64,000 nucleotides of DNA, taken from the NCBI RefSeq assembly GCF_001269925.1, contig NZ_LHVO01000015.1, forward strand, positions 62,001 through 126,000, in the 5' to 3' direction. Source of the DNA: Pseudomonas sp. MIACH. GTDB lineage: Bacteria; Pseudomonadota; Gammaproteobacteria; Pseudomonadales; Pseudomonadaceae. The position numbers and the translations under genes were made by a program. Shown here piece after piece: positions 9,590-20,076 of this stretch. A model generated the notes under the pieces. The model saw only the letters and a program-made list of their open reading frames with translations. It did not search any database and was not told the DNA's origin. Each line of letters opens with the position of its first letter. Within the stretch, counting starts at the first letter, position 1.

Positions 9590-10195
9590 ATGCGAACCGT
9601 ACTGCTGACGGGGTTCGAGCCCTTTGATCAAGACGTGGTGAATCCTTCCTGGGAGGCGGTGCGCCAACTGGATGGCGTGCAGCTCGACGATGATGTGCAG
9701 ATTGTTGCGCGCCGACTGCCTTGTGCATTTGCCACGGCAGGTGAGTGCCTGGTCCAACTGATCAGTGAATTGCGCCCGGCGATGGTCATCGCCACTGGAT
9801 TGGCACCTGGGCGTAGCGAAATATCCATCGAGCGAGTGGCGATCAACATCAATGACGCGCGCATTCCCGACAACCTCGGCGCACAGCCTATTGACACGGC
9901 GGTAGTGGTCGGCGGCCCTGCGGCATACTTCTCAACGCTGCCGATCAAGGCGATGGCCAAGGCGGTTCGGGAGGAGGGGATTGCGGTGTCGGTGTCGCAG
10001 ACGGCGGGTACATTTGTTTGCAACCAGGTGTTCTACCGTTTGCAGCACGAACTCTCGGGCTCGGGTGTACGCAGTGGCTTTATCCACGTGTCGCGTGAGC
10101 TTGGAGCGGGCCTGGTCGATGGGCTGCGCATCGCGGTGTCGACGGCATGGCACACCCCGGTGGACGTGGTGGAAGTGGGCGGACAGGTGAGTTGA
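9590..10195 (+). CDS. pcp: Pyrrolidone-carboxylate peptidase
   Basis: Cysteine peptidase of family C15 that removes N-terminal pyroglutamate from peptides. It begins TVLLTGFEPF, the family opening. The catalytic Cys lies in GTFVCNQVFY (near residue 144), the Glu in PGRSEISIERVAIN (near residue 80), and the His in SGFIHVS. At 201 residues it is slightly short, with a brief C-terminus. It is the third gene of the transporter operon, so the cell probably frees and moves 5-oxoproline as one task. Confidence 0.92.
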   Translation: MRTVLLTGFEPFDQDVVNPSWEAVRQLDGVQLDDDVQIVARRLPCAFATAGECLVQLISELRPAMVIATGLAPGRSEISIERVAININDARIPDNLGAQPIDTAVVVGGPAAYFSTLPIKAMAKAVREEGIAVSVSQTAGTFVCNQVFYRLQHELSGSGVRSGFIHVSRELGAGLVDGLRIAVSTAWHTPVDVVEVGGQVS

Positions 10196-10299
10196 CGCCT
10201 CAGTGTTGTTGCAGGCGCCGTGAGCGTTTACAAGCAACCAGGTGATCCGTAGATTGCATCGCGCCGATTATTCGTTTCAGCTCACGAGGAAACCCCGCA

Positions 10300-10977
10300 G
10301 TGTCCATCCGAGGTTCAGCCGTATTTGCCCGCCCTTACCGCGCCTTCCTGTTCGATATGGACGGGACCCTGCTCAATTCAATTGCTGCCGCCGAGCGGGT
10401 GTGGAGCACTTGGGCTGAACGCCACGGGCTGGATGTGGCGAGGTTTCTGACCACCATCCATGGTGCGCGGGCGATCGACACCATCACGCGCCAGGCATTG
10501 CCCGGTGTTGATCCGCAGGTTGAGGCGCGGTGGATCACCGAGGCTGAAATCAAGGATGTGGACGGTGTCGTCGCGATTGCCGGTGCCGTCGAGTTTCTCA
10601 GCCGTTTGCCCGGTGATCAGTGGGCGCTGGTCACCTCTGCACCCAGGGAGCTGGCGTTGCGTCGGCTGCAAGCGGCAGGTATTACACCGCCAGCGGTGCT
10701 GGTCACGGCTGAAGACGTGGCCATCGGCAAGCCGAACCCCGCCTGTTATGTGCTCGGTGCGCAGCGTCTGGGGGTGTCGGTGCAGGACTGCCTGGTGTTT
10801 GAGGATGCCACGGTGGGGATTCGTGCGGGGGAGGCGGCTGGGGCGGATGTGATGGTTGTGACGTCGACGCACCTCAAACCCATGGTGACGGAGCATCCTT
10901 CGATTGATGGGTATGAACAGCTAAAGGTACAACGCAGCGCTGATGGCTTGTTGTGCTTGGAGCGAGCGGCGGGCTGA
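10300..10977 (+). CDS. HAD-superfamily hydrolase, sugar-phosphatase type
   Basis: HAD-IA phosphatase of 225 residues. Motif I is FDMDGTLLNS (near residue 18), motif II is VTSAP, the lysine of motif III is in GKPNP, and motif IV reads VFEDATVGIRAG. The cap is the small helical type of phosphoglycolate or 2-deoxyglucose-6-phosphate phosphatases. It starts at GTG with GAGGA ten bases upstream. It is separated from pcp by about 100 bases, so it may be transcribed on its own. Substrate unknown. Confidence 0.85.
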   Translation: MSIRGSAVFARPYRAFLFDMDGTLLNSIAAAERVWSTWAERHGLDVARFLTTIHGARAIDTITRQALPGVDPQVEARWITEAEIKDVDGVVAIAGAVEFLSRLPGDQWALVTSAPRELALRRLQAAGITPPAVLVTAEDVAIGKPNPACYVLGAQRLGVSVQDCLVFEDATVGIRAGEAAGADVMVVTSTHLKPMVTEHPSIDGYEQLKVQRSADGLLCLERAAG

Positions 10978-10995
10978 TACAGAAAGCCAGGCCCG

Positions 10996-11292
10996 TTACT
11001 GGCCTTGGCTTGCGTCGCTGGCGGCTGGTTCAGGCGATGCCTGCATTCGATCACTGCGCATGCCTTGGCGGGACAGCACCATCTCTCTGAGAATCTCGTT
11101 GGCGAGCCGGGCAATTGCTTCGGCTCCGCGATAATGCGCGCGCACGATTCCGGTGATTGCGAAGTGGTCGGTTTCCGGACCGCTGAGTACGGCCGAGAGC
11201 GTGCCGTCGGCGTGCAGCGTGCAGGTGACCGCGTAGCTGGGCAGGCGGGCTGCCAATTCAGATTCGATTTGAGTTTTAGTGAGGGTGTCCAT
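10996..11292 (-). CDS. DUF1652-like protein
   Basis: Small cytoplasmic protein of 98 residues found mostly in pseudomonads, function unknown. The pattern CTLHADGTLSAVLSGPET followed by an I-x-G-I strand and a helix (AEAIARLANEILREM) fits the DUF1652 fold. The ATG of MDTLTKTQ is taken as the start, with AAAGG upstream; a TTG 13 codons earlier is open but weak. It converges on the HAD gene. Confidence 0.6.
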   Translation of the reverse strand: MDTLTKTQIESELAARLPSYAVTCTLHADGTLSAVLSGPETDHFAITGIVRAHYRGAEAIARLANEILREMVLSRQGMRSDRMQASPEPAASDASQGQ

Positions 11293-11390
11293 CTGTTTCT
11301 GCGCCTTTACTGGCTGTGCAAACACACTCAAGAATAGGTCTTGCTACGACGCTGTAAACACCGGTGATCTGATAGTGAATCAGGGGGGCG

Positions 11391-11636
11391 TCAGCGTGCG
11401 GTTTTGCGAAGGGTTCGCTGGCACAACTTGTGCTGCACGGCCATCTGGATGGGCTTGAGGCAGAACATGAACAAGTAGCCACACAGCAGCAGTACCAGGT
11501 CCAGCCGCGAACGGGGGGCCTCAGCGCCTTCTATTTCAAGCTTCAGGCCATATTCCAAACCGACGAAGACCAGCCCTATCAGCAGGGCAATCATCCAGGA
11601 TGTGGAGAAAAATGGCCGCGCAGTGCCAGGCATCAT
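11391..11636 (-). CDS. Small two-TM membrane protein
   Basis: Unknown 81-residue inner-membrane protein. There are two hydrophobic helices (residues about 13-30 and 45-62) with a charged connecting loop and a basic C-terminus, which puts both ends in the cytoplasm by the positive-inside rule. GGGAG lies seven bases before the ATG, and this is the main reason to accept it. No family recognised. Confidence 0.55.
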   Translation of the reverse strand: MMPGTARPFFSTSWMIALLIGLVFVGLEYGLKLEIEGAEAPRSRLDLVLLLCGYLFMFCLKPIQMAVQHKLCQRTLRKTAR

Positions 11637-11848
11637 CGACGTGCTCCCAGGTGCACACGGATGGCGGGATGTCAGTCAGGGGATTTGGTTGCAGAGGGTG
11701 TAATAAGTTCCAGGCGTGAAGATAGTTTCATCTTGACGAATAGATGAGTGTGCCGAAAAAACAGTTCGCGCAACTAAAGACAAAAGCAGTCCGAGGAAGT
11801 TTTCGCCAGCCGTAACAGTGAACGAAAGGGCTGGCTACTGAGGGTGCT

Positions 11849-12043
11849 TCAAGGCGTCTGGTTTTTGTCCGGAGCGGTCAGGCCGGCCTGGATGCGCTGG
11901 TAAATTTCCTCGCGATGCACGGCAACATCCTTGGGTGCGTTGATGCCGATTCTTACTTGCTGGCCGCTGACGCCCAGGATGGTGATCGTAATGTCATCAC
12001 CGATGTTTATGCTTTCACCGACTTTGCGGGTGAGTATAAGCAT
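11849..12043 (-). CDS. rsmE: CsrA-family post-transcriptional regulator RsmE
   Basis: RNA-binding dimer that blocks ribosome binding at GGA motifs in target mRNAs, part of the Gac/Rsm circuit that controls secondary metabolism. [20 protein letters not shown] and [13 protein letters not shown] are the CsrA signatures, with the key Arg in VHREEI. The sequence is closer to RsmE than to RsmA: it has [18 protein letters not shown] where RsmA has RCAESLIIGDGEITVTVLG. It is 64 residues long. AAGGAG six bases before the ATG fixes the start. That GGA in the leader is also a possible autoregulation site. Confidence 0.9.
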   Translation of the reverse strand: MLILTRKVGESINIGDDITITILGVSGQQVRIGINAPKDVAVHREEIYQRIQAGLTAPDKNQTP

Positions 12044-12291
12044 GGACTTCTCCTTGATTACTTTTAAGGACACATGTTTCAGACAGGGCAGGTGTCGTAT
12101 GTGTGTAGCTTACTGCTAAGCGCTTCCCTGTGACTGCCTCTTTTAGGACGCATAGAGGCGACATTAATTCCCATGGCGGCATCATACAGGTCTGGGATAC
12201 ATCATTCGCATTGTTTAAGCCAACGTTTATGACGGCCAGAATAGACAGTGAATGATAAAGTCGCCTCTTTATCCTTTGAAGGAGCAGGGCA

Positions 12292-12672
12292 GTGCGTAAA
12301 GTAGCGATGGCAATTGCGGTGTTGGCGTTGGCCGGTTGCGGTGAAGGCAAGCGTGTCGATGCCCCCAAGGCCAAGCCTGCCGTGACCGAAAACCAGCCAC
12401 AAACCGGCGCGATTGCCGCCCAGGAGTGGGATCTGCGCGTAGGCCCACCGGACCACAAGTTGCAGGCAATCACGGACCTGACCGCCTGGTTGCTCGAGCA
12501 CGGGTTCAGTTTTTATATCGTGAAGGTCGACGGCAAGGACGAAGTGCTGCTGGGGCCGTTTGCAACCAGGGCAGAGGCCGAGGCCAAGCAGACACTGCTC
12601 AACGAAAAGATGGCACGGGCGAAGAAAAGCGACACGGTGTCCGAGATCATCGAGCACACGTCCGCGCAGTAA
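12292..12672 (+). CDS. SPOR-domain-like lipoprotein
   Basis: Predicted lipoprotein of 126 residues. The lipobox LALAGC puts the acylated Cys at residue 16. The C-terminal half (GFSFYIVKVDGKDEVLLGPFATRAEAEAKQTLL) has the beta-alpha pattern of SPOR repeats, which bind denuded septal peptidoglycan. GTG start with AAGGAG close upstream. It is divergent from rsmE. The SPOR assignment is from pattern only. Confidence 0.6.
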   Translation: MRKVAMAIAVLALAGCGEGKRVDAPKAKPAVTENQPQTGAIAAQEWDLRVGPPDHKLQAITDLTAWLLEHGFSFYIVKVDGKDEVLLGPFATRAEAEAKQTLLNEKMARAKKSDTVSEIIEHTSAQ

Positions 12673-12682
12673 CGGGCTGATT

Positions 12683-12704
12683 GGGCGGCCGTGCCGCCCA
12701 TCTT
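12683..12704. terminator. Terminator between convergent genes
   Basis: GGGCGGC-CGT-GCCGCCC followed by ATCTT; serves the SPOR gene and possibly endA. Confidence 0.6.
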
Positions 12705-13393
12705 CAACTGCAGGCTTTCAGGTTTACCGGGCCGACAAATTCATTGCCAAGGCCCATCACGCACGCCACCGTCTGGTTACGTTGGCGCTCCCAGGCTTGT
12801 ACCGGATAGGTCTTGTTCCAGGCTTCGTACAACTGGCGATCCTGTTTTGACAGGCGCAAGCCGTACTGCTTGCTCATGTAGAAATAAGTGCGTGCGATCA
12901 TCCCGCGAATAGACGGGCGTGGCATGACCTTCTTGGCCTTGAAGTCCACCTGGGTCAGGCATGAACCGTACTGCCCACTTTGCACCGGCAGCCAGCCAAA
13001 ACTGAAGTTGCTTCGGTCGCCATTGACCTCGCCGATGCTCGGCACCAGGTTGTGCAAATCCGCTTCGGCACGCTTGAACACATCGTCATGCCGCGTGCAG
13101 TTCTTGCGTCCACCGTTCTGCCAGCATTGGCGCTGATGTCCGATCTGCCAGGCCGGAACAATGTGCTCCCACTCGATGCGTGCAGCACGATTGGCGTTTT
13201 TACGTGGGATGTAGCCACAGGCTTTGAGGTCAACGCGATTACCGGTGTATTTGCAGCCGCAATAGAACTCGGTGGATTGTGGCGCATAGAGCGTCCAGGC
13301 GACCTTCTTGGCTTCGCTGAAAGTTCGGGGTGCTTGGGCATGGGCAGAGACAGCGAACAGCAGGCAGCACACAGCAATAAAACGGGCACTCAT
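12704..13393 (-). CDS. endA: Endonuclease I, periplasmic
   Basis: Secreted non-specific DNase of the EndA/Vvn family. A signal peptide (MSARFIAVCCLLFAVSAHA) is followed by the beta-beta-alpha metal core IEWEHIVPAW with catalytic His, then ADLHNLVPSIGEVNGDRSNF. Cysteines at the N-terminal YCGCKY and KACGY segments probably form disulfides. The chosen ATG has AAGGAAG upstream. The DUF1654 gene ends five bases before it, so the two form one unit. Confidence 0.92.
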   Translation of the reverse strand: MSARFIAVCCLLFAVSAHAQAPRTFSEAKKVAWTLYAPQSTEFYCGCKYTGNRVDLKACGYIPRKNANRAARIEWEHIVPAWQIGHQRQCWQNGGRKNCTRHDDVFKRAEADLHNLVPSIGEVNGDRSNFSFGWLPVQSGQYGSCLTQVDFKAKKVMPRPSIRGMIARTYFYMSKQYGLRLSKQDRQLYEAWNKTYPVQAWERQRNQTVACVMGLGNEFVGPVNLKACS

Positions 13394-13397
13394 CGAC

Positions 13398-13649
13398 TCA
13401 ATCTTCCTTCGGCACAACCCAGAAAATCTGCACGCCGTCGTCATCCCGATAGGCGAGGGTGACGTTGTCGTTCTCTGCGATTTCCTCCAGCAAGCGCTGC
13501 CATTCGTCCTCTGGTTCTTCCGGCAAGCGGAAGATCAAGGCTGCCTTGGCTTTCTGAGCGTTAGTGGAGTTGATGATTTTTTGCACACGAATGGCCAGGC
13601 GTTCGTAGGCATCGGGTGGGGTTGGCGCTGCGGAAGAGGACTTTGCCAC
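13398..13649 (-). CDS. DUF1654 family protein
   Basis: Cytoplasmic 83-residue protein of a family seen mainly in Pseudomonas, function unknown. YERLAIRVQKIINSTNAQKAKAAL and LPEEPEDEWQRLLEEIAENDNVTL are the conserved blocks. A GTG preceded by AAGGA nine bases upstream gives the best start. It is the first gene of an apparent two-gene unit with endonuclease I, which hints at a DNA-linked role; that is inference only. Confidence 0.7.
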   Translation of the reverse strand: MAKSSSAAPTPPDAYERLAIRVQKIINSTNAQKAKAALIFRLPEEPEDEWQRLLEEIAENDNVTLAYRDDDGVQIFWVVPKED

Positions 13650-13797
13650 GGAGTATTCCTTAATAGGCTGTACGTGCATACAGTATTTAACTGTAGGCAA
13701 TTTCGCAACTGCTTAAATTTCAAGAAGTTCGTCTGACAGCGGTTTAAGTGGTTCGGTGTAAGGCGGGGAGGTGTTGGTTGCGGGATTTACAGATGAA

Positions 13798-13823
13798 GTA
13801 GAGGCGGGTAAACCCGCCCCTAC
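13798..13823. repeat. REP-like palindrome / terminator after ansB
   Basis: GTAG-A-GGCGGGT-AA-ACCCGCC-C-CTAC hairpin downstream of the asparaginase gene. It looks like the short intergenic palindromes common in fluorescent pseudomonads. Confidence 0.5.
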
Positions 13824-13840
13824 AGAGATGTCAGCAGGAA

Positions 13841-15306
<1,466 letters not shown>

Positions 15307-15335
15307 TTGACAAATCTCGACAAGGTTCTCATAGT
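15307..15335 (+). promoter_or_regulatory. Sigma-70 promoter of the rbs operon
   Basis: Perfect TTGACA, 17-base spacer, CATAGT. The RbsR operator lies just downstream, over the expected start point. Confidence 0.65.
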
Positions 15336-15343
15336 TTGATTAA

Positions 15344-15357
15344 CGCAAACGTTTGCG
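15344..15357 (+). promoter_or_regulatory. RbsR operator
   Basis: Perfect 14-base palindrome CGCAAACGTTTGCG with the central CG of LacI-family sites. Its place over the start point fits repression by RbsR, relieved by ribose. Confidence 0.8.
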
Positions 15358-15424
15358 AGATGTTTCACGGAGCACTCCTTGAGTCTCCTGCCAGCTCGTA
15401 TCAGTCGCCCGGGTGGGACGGCTG

Positions 15425-15440
15425 CCGAAGCAGTCTTCGG
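15425..15440 (+). other. Leader hairpin before rbsB
   Basis: Perfect stem CCGAAG-CAGT-CTTCGG in the 5' leader, without a T run. It may stabilise the mRNA of the abundant binding protein. Confidence 0.35.
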
Positions 15441-15482
15441 TGCAAGCGTTGCTCACAATAATCATAAGATCGGAGTGAACCC

Positions 15483-16442
15483 ATGAAGCTGCCATTCGCT
15501 GGACGTCTTCTTGCTGTCGCTGTGCTTGCTGCCGCATCCGCCGCCTTACCCCTTTCCTCTGCATTCGCTGATGACACCGCCACCAAACCCAAGGTCGGCC
15601 TGGTGATGAAATCACTCGCGAATGAATTCTTCGTCACCATGCAGGACGGTGCCAAGGCGTACCAGAAAGACCACGCGGCTGATTTCGACATGATCACCAA
15701 CGGGATCAAGAACGAAACCGATACCAGCGCGCAGATCGATATCGTCAACCAGATGATCCTCGCCAAGGTCAACGCCATCGTCATCGCGCCAGCAGACTCC
15801 AAGGCGCTGGTCACCGTACTGAAGAAAGCCTCGGATGCCGGCATCAAGGTCGTCAATATCGACAACCGCCTGGACCCGGACGTGCTGAAAAGCAAGAACC
15901 TTGATATCCCCTTCGTCGGTCCCGACAACCGTAAAGGCTCCAAACTGGTGGGTGACTACCTGGCCAAGCAACTGGCCGCGGGCGATAAAGTCGGCATCAT
16001 CGAAGGCGTGCCAACCACCACCAACGCCCAACAGCGCACCGCAGGCTACAAGGATGCGATGGACGCTGCCGGCATGAAGATCGTTTCCACGCAATCGGGT
16101 AACTGGGAAATCGACCAGGGCCAGAAGGTGGCTTCCGCCATGCTGAGCGAATACCCCGATCTCAAGGCGCTGCTGGCGGGTAACGACAACATGGCGCTGG
16201 GCGCGGTCTCCGCCGTGCGTGCGGCCGGCAAGGCCGGCAAGGTGCTGGTCGTAGGCTACGACAATATTGCCGCCATCAAGCCGATGCTGCAGGACGGCCG
16301 CGTCCTGGCGACTGCCGACCAGGCTGCCGCGCAGCAAGCCGTGTTCGGTATCCAGAACGCGCTGAAGCTGGTCAAGGGTGAGAAAGTCGATGCCAAGGAC
16401 GGCGTGATCGAAACCCCGGTCGAACTCGTCCTCAAGAAGTAA
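15483..16442 (+). CDS. rbsB: D-ribose-binding periplasmic protein
   Basis: Substrate-binding protein of the ribose ABC importer, 319 residues. The signal peptide ends at AFA (near residue 29). KVGLVMKSLANEFFVTMQDGA is the family opening, and VDIVNQM-like NQMILAKVNAIVIAPADS and VGYDNIAAIKPML are typical of the RbsB cluster. The GGAG in ATCGGAGTGAACCC ATG is the ribosome site. It is the first gene of the operon and is separated from rbsA by 57 bases. Confidence 0.93.
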   Translation: MKLPFAGRLLAVAVLAAASAALPLSSAFADDTATKPKVGLVMKSLANEFFVTMQDGAKAYQKDHAADFDMITNGIKNETDTSAQIDIVNQMILAKVNAIVIAPADSKALVTVLKKASDAGIKVVNIDNRLDPDVLKSKNLDIPFVGPDNRKGSKLVGDYLAKQLAAGDKVGIIEGVPTTTNAQQRTAGYKDAMDAAGMKIVSTQSGNWEIDQGQKVASAMLSEYPDLKALLAGNDNMALGAVSAVRAAGKAGKVLVVGYDNIAAIKPMLQDGRVLATADQAAAQQAVFGIQNALKLVKGEKVDAKDGVIETPVELVLKK

Positions 16443-16499
16443 TCCTGGCAGCACCCAACAGCGCCCGCTCGTCCTGAGCGGGCGCCTGGAGATTTTCCT

Positions 16500-18053
16500 A
16501 TGTCATCTTCCGCCCCGAACGCTGTCCTCTCGGTCAGCGGTATCGGCAAGACCTATGCCCAGCCGGTTCTGTCCGACATCACCCTGACGCTCAATCGCGG
16601 TGAAGTGCTGGCGCTGACCGGTGAAAACGGCGCAGGCAAAAGCACCTTGTCGAAGATCATCGGCGGTCTGGTCACACCGACTACCGGGCACATGCAATTC
16701 AACGGTCAGGATTACCGGCCGGGCAGCCGTACCCAGGCTGAAGAGCTGGGGGTGCGCATGGTCATGCAGGAGCTTAACCTGCTGCCTACGTTGACCGTGG
16801 CTGAAAACCTGTTCCTGGATAACCTGCCCAGCCACTGTGGCTGGATCAGCCGCAAACAGTTGCGCAAAGCCGCGATCGAAGCCATGGCCCAAGTCGGCCT
16901 GGATGCGATCGACCCGGATACATTGGTTGGCAGCCTGGGTATCGGCCACCAGCAAATGGTCGAGATCGCCCGCAACCTGATTGGCGATTGCCACGTACTG
17001 ATCCTCGACGAACCCACGGCCATGCTCACTGCCCGTGAAGTCGAGATGCTGTTTGAGCAAATCACTCGCCTGCAGGCCCGGGGCGTGGCGATCATTTACA
17101 TTTCACACCGGCTCGAAGAGCTGGCCCGTGTCGCCCAGCGCATTGCGGTACTGCGCGACGGCAAGCTGGTGTGTGTCGAGCCGATGGCCAACTACAACAG
17201 CGAGCAACTCGTTACCTTGATGGTCGGTCGCGAGCTGGGCGAGCACATCGACCTGGGCCCGCGGACTATCGGCGGGCCTGCGCTCACGGTGAAAGGCCTG
17301 AGCCGCTCGGACAAGGTCCGCGACGTGTCTTTCGAAGTGCGCGCGGGCGAGATCTATGGCATCTCCGGTCTGATCGGCGCCGGCCGCACTGAGTTGTTGC
17401 GCCTGATCTTCGGCGCCGACCTGGCCGACAGCGGTACCGTGGCGCTGGGCTCTGCGGCCCAGGTGGTGAGCATTCGCTCGCCAGTGGATGCGGTGGGCCA
17501 TGGCATTGCGCTGATCACCGAAGACCGCAAGGGCGAAGGCTTGCTGTTGAGCCAGTCCATCAGCGCCAACATCGCCCTGGGCAACATGCCGGAAATTTCC
17601 GGCGCCGGTGTGGTGAATACGCGAGATGAGGCAGCATTGGCCCAGCGCCAGATCGATGCCATGCGTATCCGCAGTTCCAGCCCGGCGCAATTGGTGTCGG
17701 AGCTGTCCGGCGGCAACCAGCAGAAAGTGGTGATTGGCCGCTGGCTGGAGCGCGACTGCTCGGTGATGCTGTTCGACGAGCCTACCCGCGGCATCGACGT
17801 CGGTGCCAAGTTCGACATTTATGCCTTGCTCGGCGAGTTGACCCGCCAGGGCAAGGCGCTGGTGGTGGTGTCCAGCGACCTGCGTGAACTCATGCTGATC
17901 TGCGACCGCATCGGTGTGCTGTCCGCCGGACGCTTGATCGAGACCTTCGAGCGCGACAGTTGGACACAAGACGAATTGCTTGCCGCCGCCTTTGCCGGTT
18001 ATCAGAAACGTGATGCGCTGCTCAACGACGCAGTGCTTAGGGATACCCCATGA
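16500..18053 (+). CDS. rbsA: Ribose ABC transporter ATPase
   Basis: Double ATPase of the CUT2 sugar importers, 517 residues. The first nucleotide-binding domain has Walker A GENGAGKST (near residue 41), a degenerate signature SLGIGHQQMVEIAR and Walker B VLILDEPTAML. The second has the usual non-canonical Walker A GLIGAGRTE and the signature LSGGNQQKVVIGRWL. Its stop overlaps the rbsC start by four bases, so translation is coupled. Confidence 0.95.
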   Translation: MSSSAPNAVLSVSGIGKTYAQPVLSDITLTLNRGEVLALTGENGAGKSTLSKIIGGLVTPTTGHMQFNGQDYRPGSRTQAEELGVRMVMQELNLLPTLTVAENLFLDNLPSHCGWISRKQLRKAAIEAMAQVGLDAIDPDTLVGSLGIGHQQMVEIARNLIGDCHVLILDEPTAMLTAREVEMLFEQITRLQARGVAIIYISHRLEELARVAQRIAVLRDGKLVCVEPMANYNSEQLVTLMVGRELGEHIDLGPRTIGGPALTVKGLSRSDKVRDVSFEVRAGEIYGISGLIGAGRTELLRLIFGADLADSGTVALGSAAQVVSIRSPVDAVGHGIALITEDRKGEGLLLSQSISANIALGNMPEISGAGVVNTRDEAALAQRQIDAMRIRSSSPAQLVSELSGGNQQKVVIGRWLERDCSVMLFDEPTRGIDVGAKFDIYALLGELTRQGKALVVVSSDLRELMLICDRIGVLSAGRLIETFERDSWTQDELLAAAFAGYQKRDALLNDAVLRDTP

Positions 18054-19027
18054 AAACAACAACTTCCCCCGGTAAGACTGGCGGCAACTTCTATGGCCTG
18101 GGTACCTACCTGGGGCTGGCGGGTGCGTTGCTGGCGATGATTGCGCTGTTCTCAGTGCTCAGTGATCACTTCCTGTCCTACGACACCTTCAGCACCCTGG
18201 CCAACCAGATCCCGGACCTGATGGTGCTGGCGGTGGGCATGACGTTCATCCTCATCATCGGTGGCATCGACCTGTCGGTGGGCTCGGTGCTGGCGTTGGC
18301 AGCGTCGGCTGTCAGTGTGGCGATTCTCGGCTGGGGCTGGAGTGTTTTACCGGCCGCCGTGCTCGGCATGGGCTGCGCCGCGTTGGCCGGCACCATCACC
18401 GGCTCTATCACCGTGGCCTGGCGTATTCCATCGTTTATCGTGTCCCTCGGCGTGTTGGAGATGGCCCGTGGCGTGGCTTACCAGATGACCGGCTCGCGCA
18501 CCGCCTATATCGGTGACTCCTTTGCGTGGCTGTCCAACCCGGTTGCCTTCGGTATTTCGCCGTCGTTCATCATTGCTTTGCTGGTGATTATTGTCGCCCA
18601 ACTGGTATTGACCCGTACCGTATTCGGTCGCTACCTGATTGGCATCGGCACTAACGAAGAAGCCGTGCGCCTGGCTGGGATCAATCCCAAACCGTACAAG
18701 ATTCTGGTCTTCAGCCTCATGGGCCTGCTGGCCGGTGTGGCAGCGTTGTTCCAGATTTCGCGCCTGGAAGCGGCAGACCCGAATGCCGGTTCCGGCCTGG
18801 AACTGCAAGTGATCGCCGCAGTGGTGATCGGCGGTACCAGCCTGATGGGCGGGCGTGGTTCGGTGATCAGTACCTTCTTCGGTGTGTTGATTATTTCGGT
18901 GCTGGCCGCGGGCCTTGCGCAGATCGGTGCTACGGAGCCCACCAAGCGCATCATCACCGGCGCCGTGATCGTGATCGCTGTGGTGCTGGATACTTACCGC
19001 AGCCGTCGCGCCAGTCGGCGAGGTTGA
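18050..19027 (+). CDS. rbsC: Ribose ABC transporter permease
   Basis: Membrane subunit of 325 residues with eight to ten hydrophobic helices. GIDLSVGSVLAL and NEEAVRLAGINPKPYKILVF (the coupling-loop region) are hallmarks of the AraH/RbsC family, and GGTSLMGGRGSV lies near the C-terminus. It ends three bases before rbsR, so the regulator is on the transporter mRNA. Confidence 0.94.
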   Translation: MKTTTSPGKTGGNFYGLGTYLGLAGALLAMIALFSVLSDHFLSYDTFSTLANQIPDLMVLAVGMTFILIIGGIDLSVGSVLALAASAVSVAILGWGWSVLPAAVLGMGCAALAGTITGSITVAWRIPSFIVSLGVLEMARGVAYQMTGSRTAYIGDSFAWLSNPVAFGISPSFIIALLVIIVAQLVLTRTVFGRYLIGIGTNEEAVRLAGINPKPYKILVFSLMGLLAGVAALFQISRLEAADPNAGSGLELQVIAAVVIGGTSLMGGRGSVISTFFGVLIISVLAAGLAQIGATEPTKRIITGAVIVIAVVLDTYRSRRASRRG

Positions 19028-19030
19028 ACC

Positions 19031-20053
19031 ATGGCGACGATCAAGGATGTAGCAGCGCTTGCAGGTATTTCCTACACCACCGTGTCCCATGTGGTGAACA
19101 AGACGCGCCCGGTGAGCGAGCCGGTACGGATCAAGGTCGAAGCGGCGATCAAGCAGCTCGACTACGTGCCCAGCGCCGTCGCGCGTTCGCTCAAGGCCAA
19201 TACCACGGCCACTATTGGATTGCTCGTGCCCAATAGCCTCAACCCTTATTTTGCCGAGCTGGCCCGGGGTATCGAGGATTACTGTGAGCGTAACGGCTAC
19301 TGCGTGATTCTCTGCAACTCCGACGACAACGCGGAAAAACAACGTAGCTACTTGCGCGTGTTGCTGGAGAAACGCATCGACGGTTTGATCGTGACCTCGG
19401 TAGGCGGTGATGACAGCGGCCTCGCAGCGGGTTTGAGCGCGGTGCGTACGCCCATGGTGATTGTCGACCGGGCGCTGGACGGCATTGATGTTGACCTGGT
19501 GCGTATCGATCACGAGCAGGGCGCCTACCTGGCGACCCGACACTTGCTTGATCTGGGCCATCGGGACATCGCTTGCATCGGCGGCCCGGCCCACACGCGC
19601 GTCGCGCAAATGCGTCTGGCGGGGTACCAGCGTGCGCTGCATGAGGCCGGTGTGGAAGTGCTGGCCAATCGCACCCGGGAAAGCGACTTCACCAGCACCG
19701 GCGGTTATGCTGCTGCCGTGCAATTGCTGGCGGAAAACCCGCCCAGCGCAATTTTTGCCAGCAACGACATGATCGGTTTCGGCGTGTTGCGCGCCGCGGC
19801 GGAGCGTAATATCCGCGTGCCTGGCGAACTGTCGGTGATCGGTTTTGATGACATACAAATGGGCCGCTACGTGTACCCGGCGCTGACCACGGTTGGCCAG
19901 TCGATCCTGCAACTGGGCGAGACGGCGGCCGAGCTTTTACTGCGACGAATTTCAACACCTCAACTGCCGATCGATCAACGCATCGTGACGCCGAGCATTG
20001 TATTGCGCGAGTCGACGGCGCCAGTCGCCAGCGCATTCGCCCAATACCGCTGA
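19031..20053 (+). CDS. rbsR: LacI-family repressor of the ribose operon
   Basis: Transcription repressor, 340 residues. An N-terminal LacI HTH (TIKDVAALAGISYTTVSHVVN) and hinge helix (PSAVARSLK) are followed by a periplasmic-binding-protein-like sensor domain (IGLLVPNSLNPYFAELARGIE). Its place between transporter and kinase genes makes ribose the likely effector. It probably binds the 14-base palindrome in front of rbsB and so controls its own synthesis. Confidence 0.92.
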   Translation: MATIKDVAALAGISYTTVSHVVNKTRPVSEPVRIKVEAAIKQLDYVPSAVARSLKANTTATIGLLVPNSLNPYFAELARGIEDYCERNGYCVILCNSDDNAEKQRSYLRVLLEKRIDGLIVTSVGGDDSGLAAGLSAVRTPMVIVDRALDGIDVDLVRIDHEQGAYLATRHLLDLGHRDIACIGGPAHTRVAQMRLAGYQRALHEAGVEVLANRTRESDFTSTGGYAAAVQLLAENPPSAIFASNDMIGFGVLRAAAERNIRVPGELSVIGFDDIQMGRYVYPALTTVGQSILQLGETAAELLLRRISTPQLPIDQRIVTPSIVLRESTAPVASAFAQYR

Positions 20054-20076
20054 ACCGAATTGATGAGTACTGATGT

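Noticed and set aside
18347..19912. Long minus-strand open frame of about 520 codons opposite rbsC and rbsR
   Set aside because: It is the antisense of two certain genes; its composition (His-, Gln- and Arg-rich) is the usual shadow of high-GC coding DNA.
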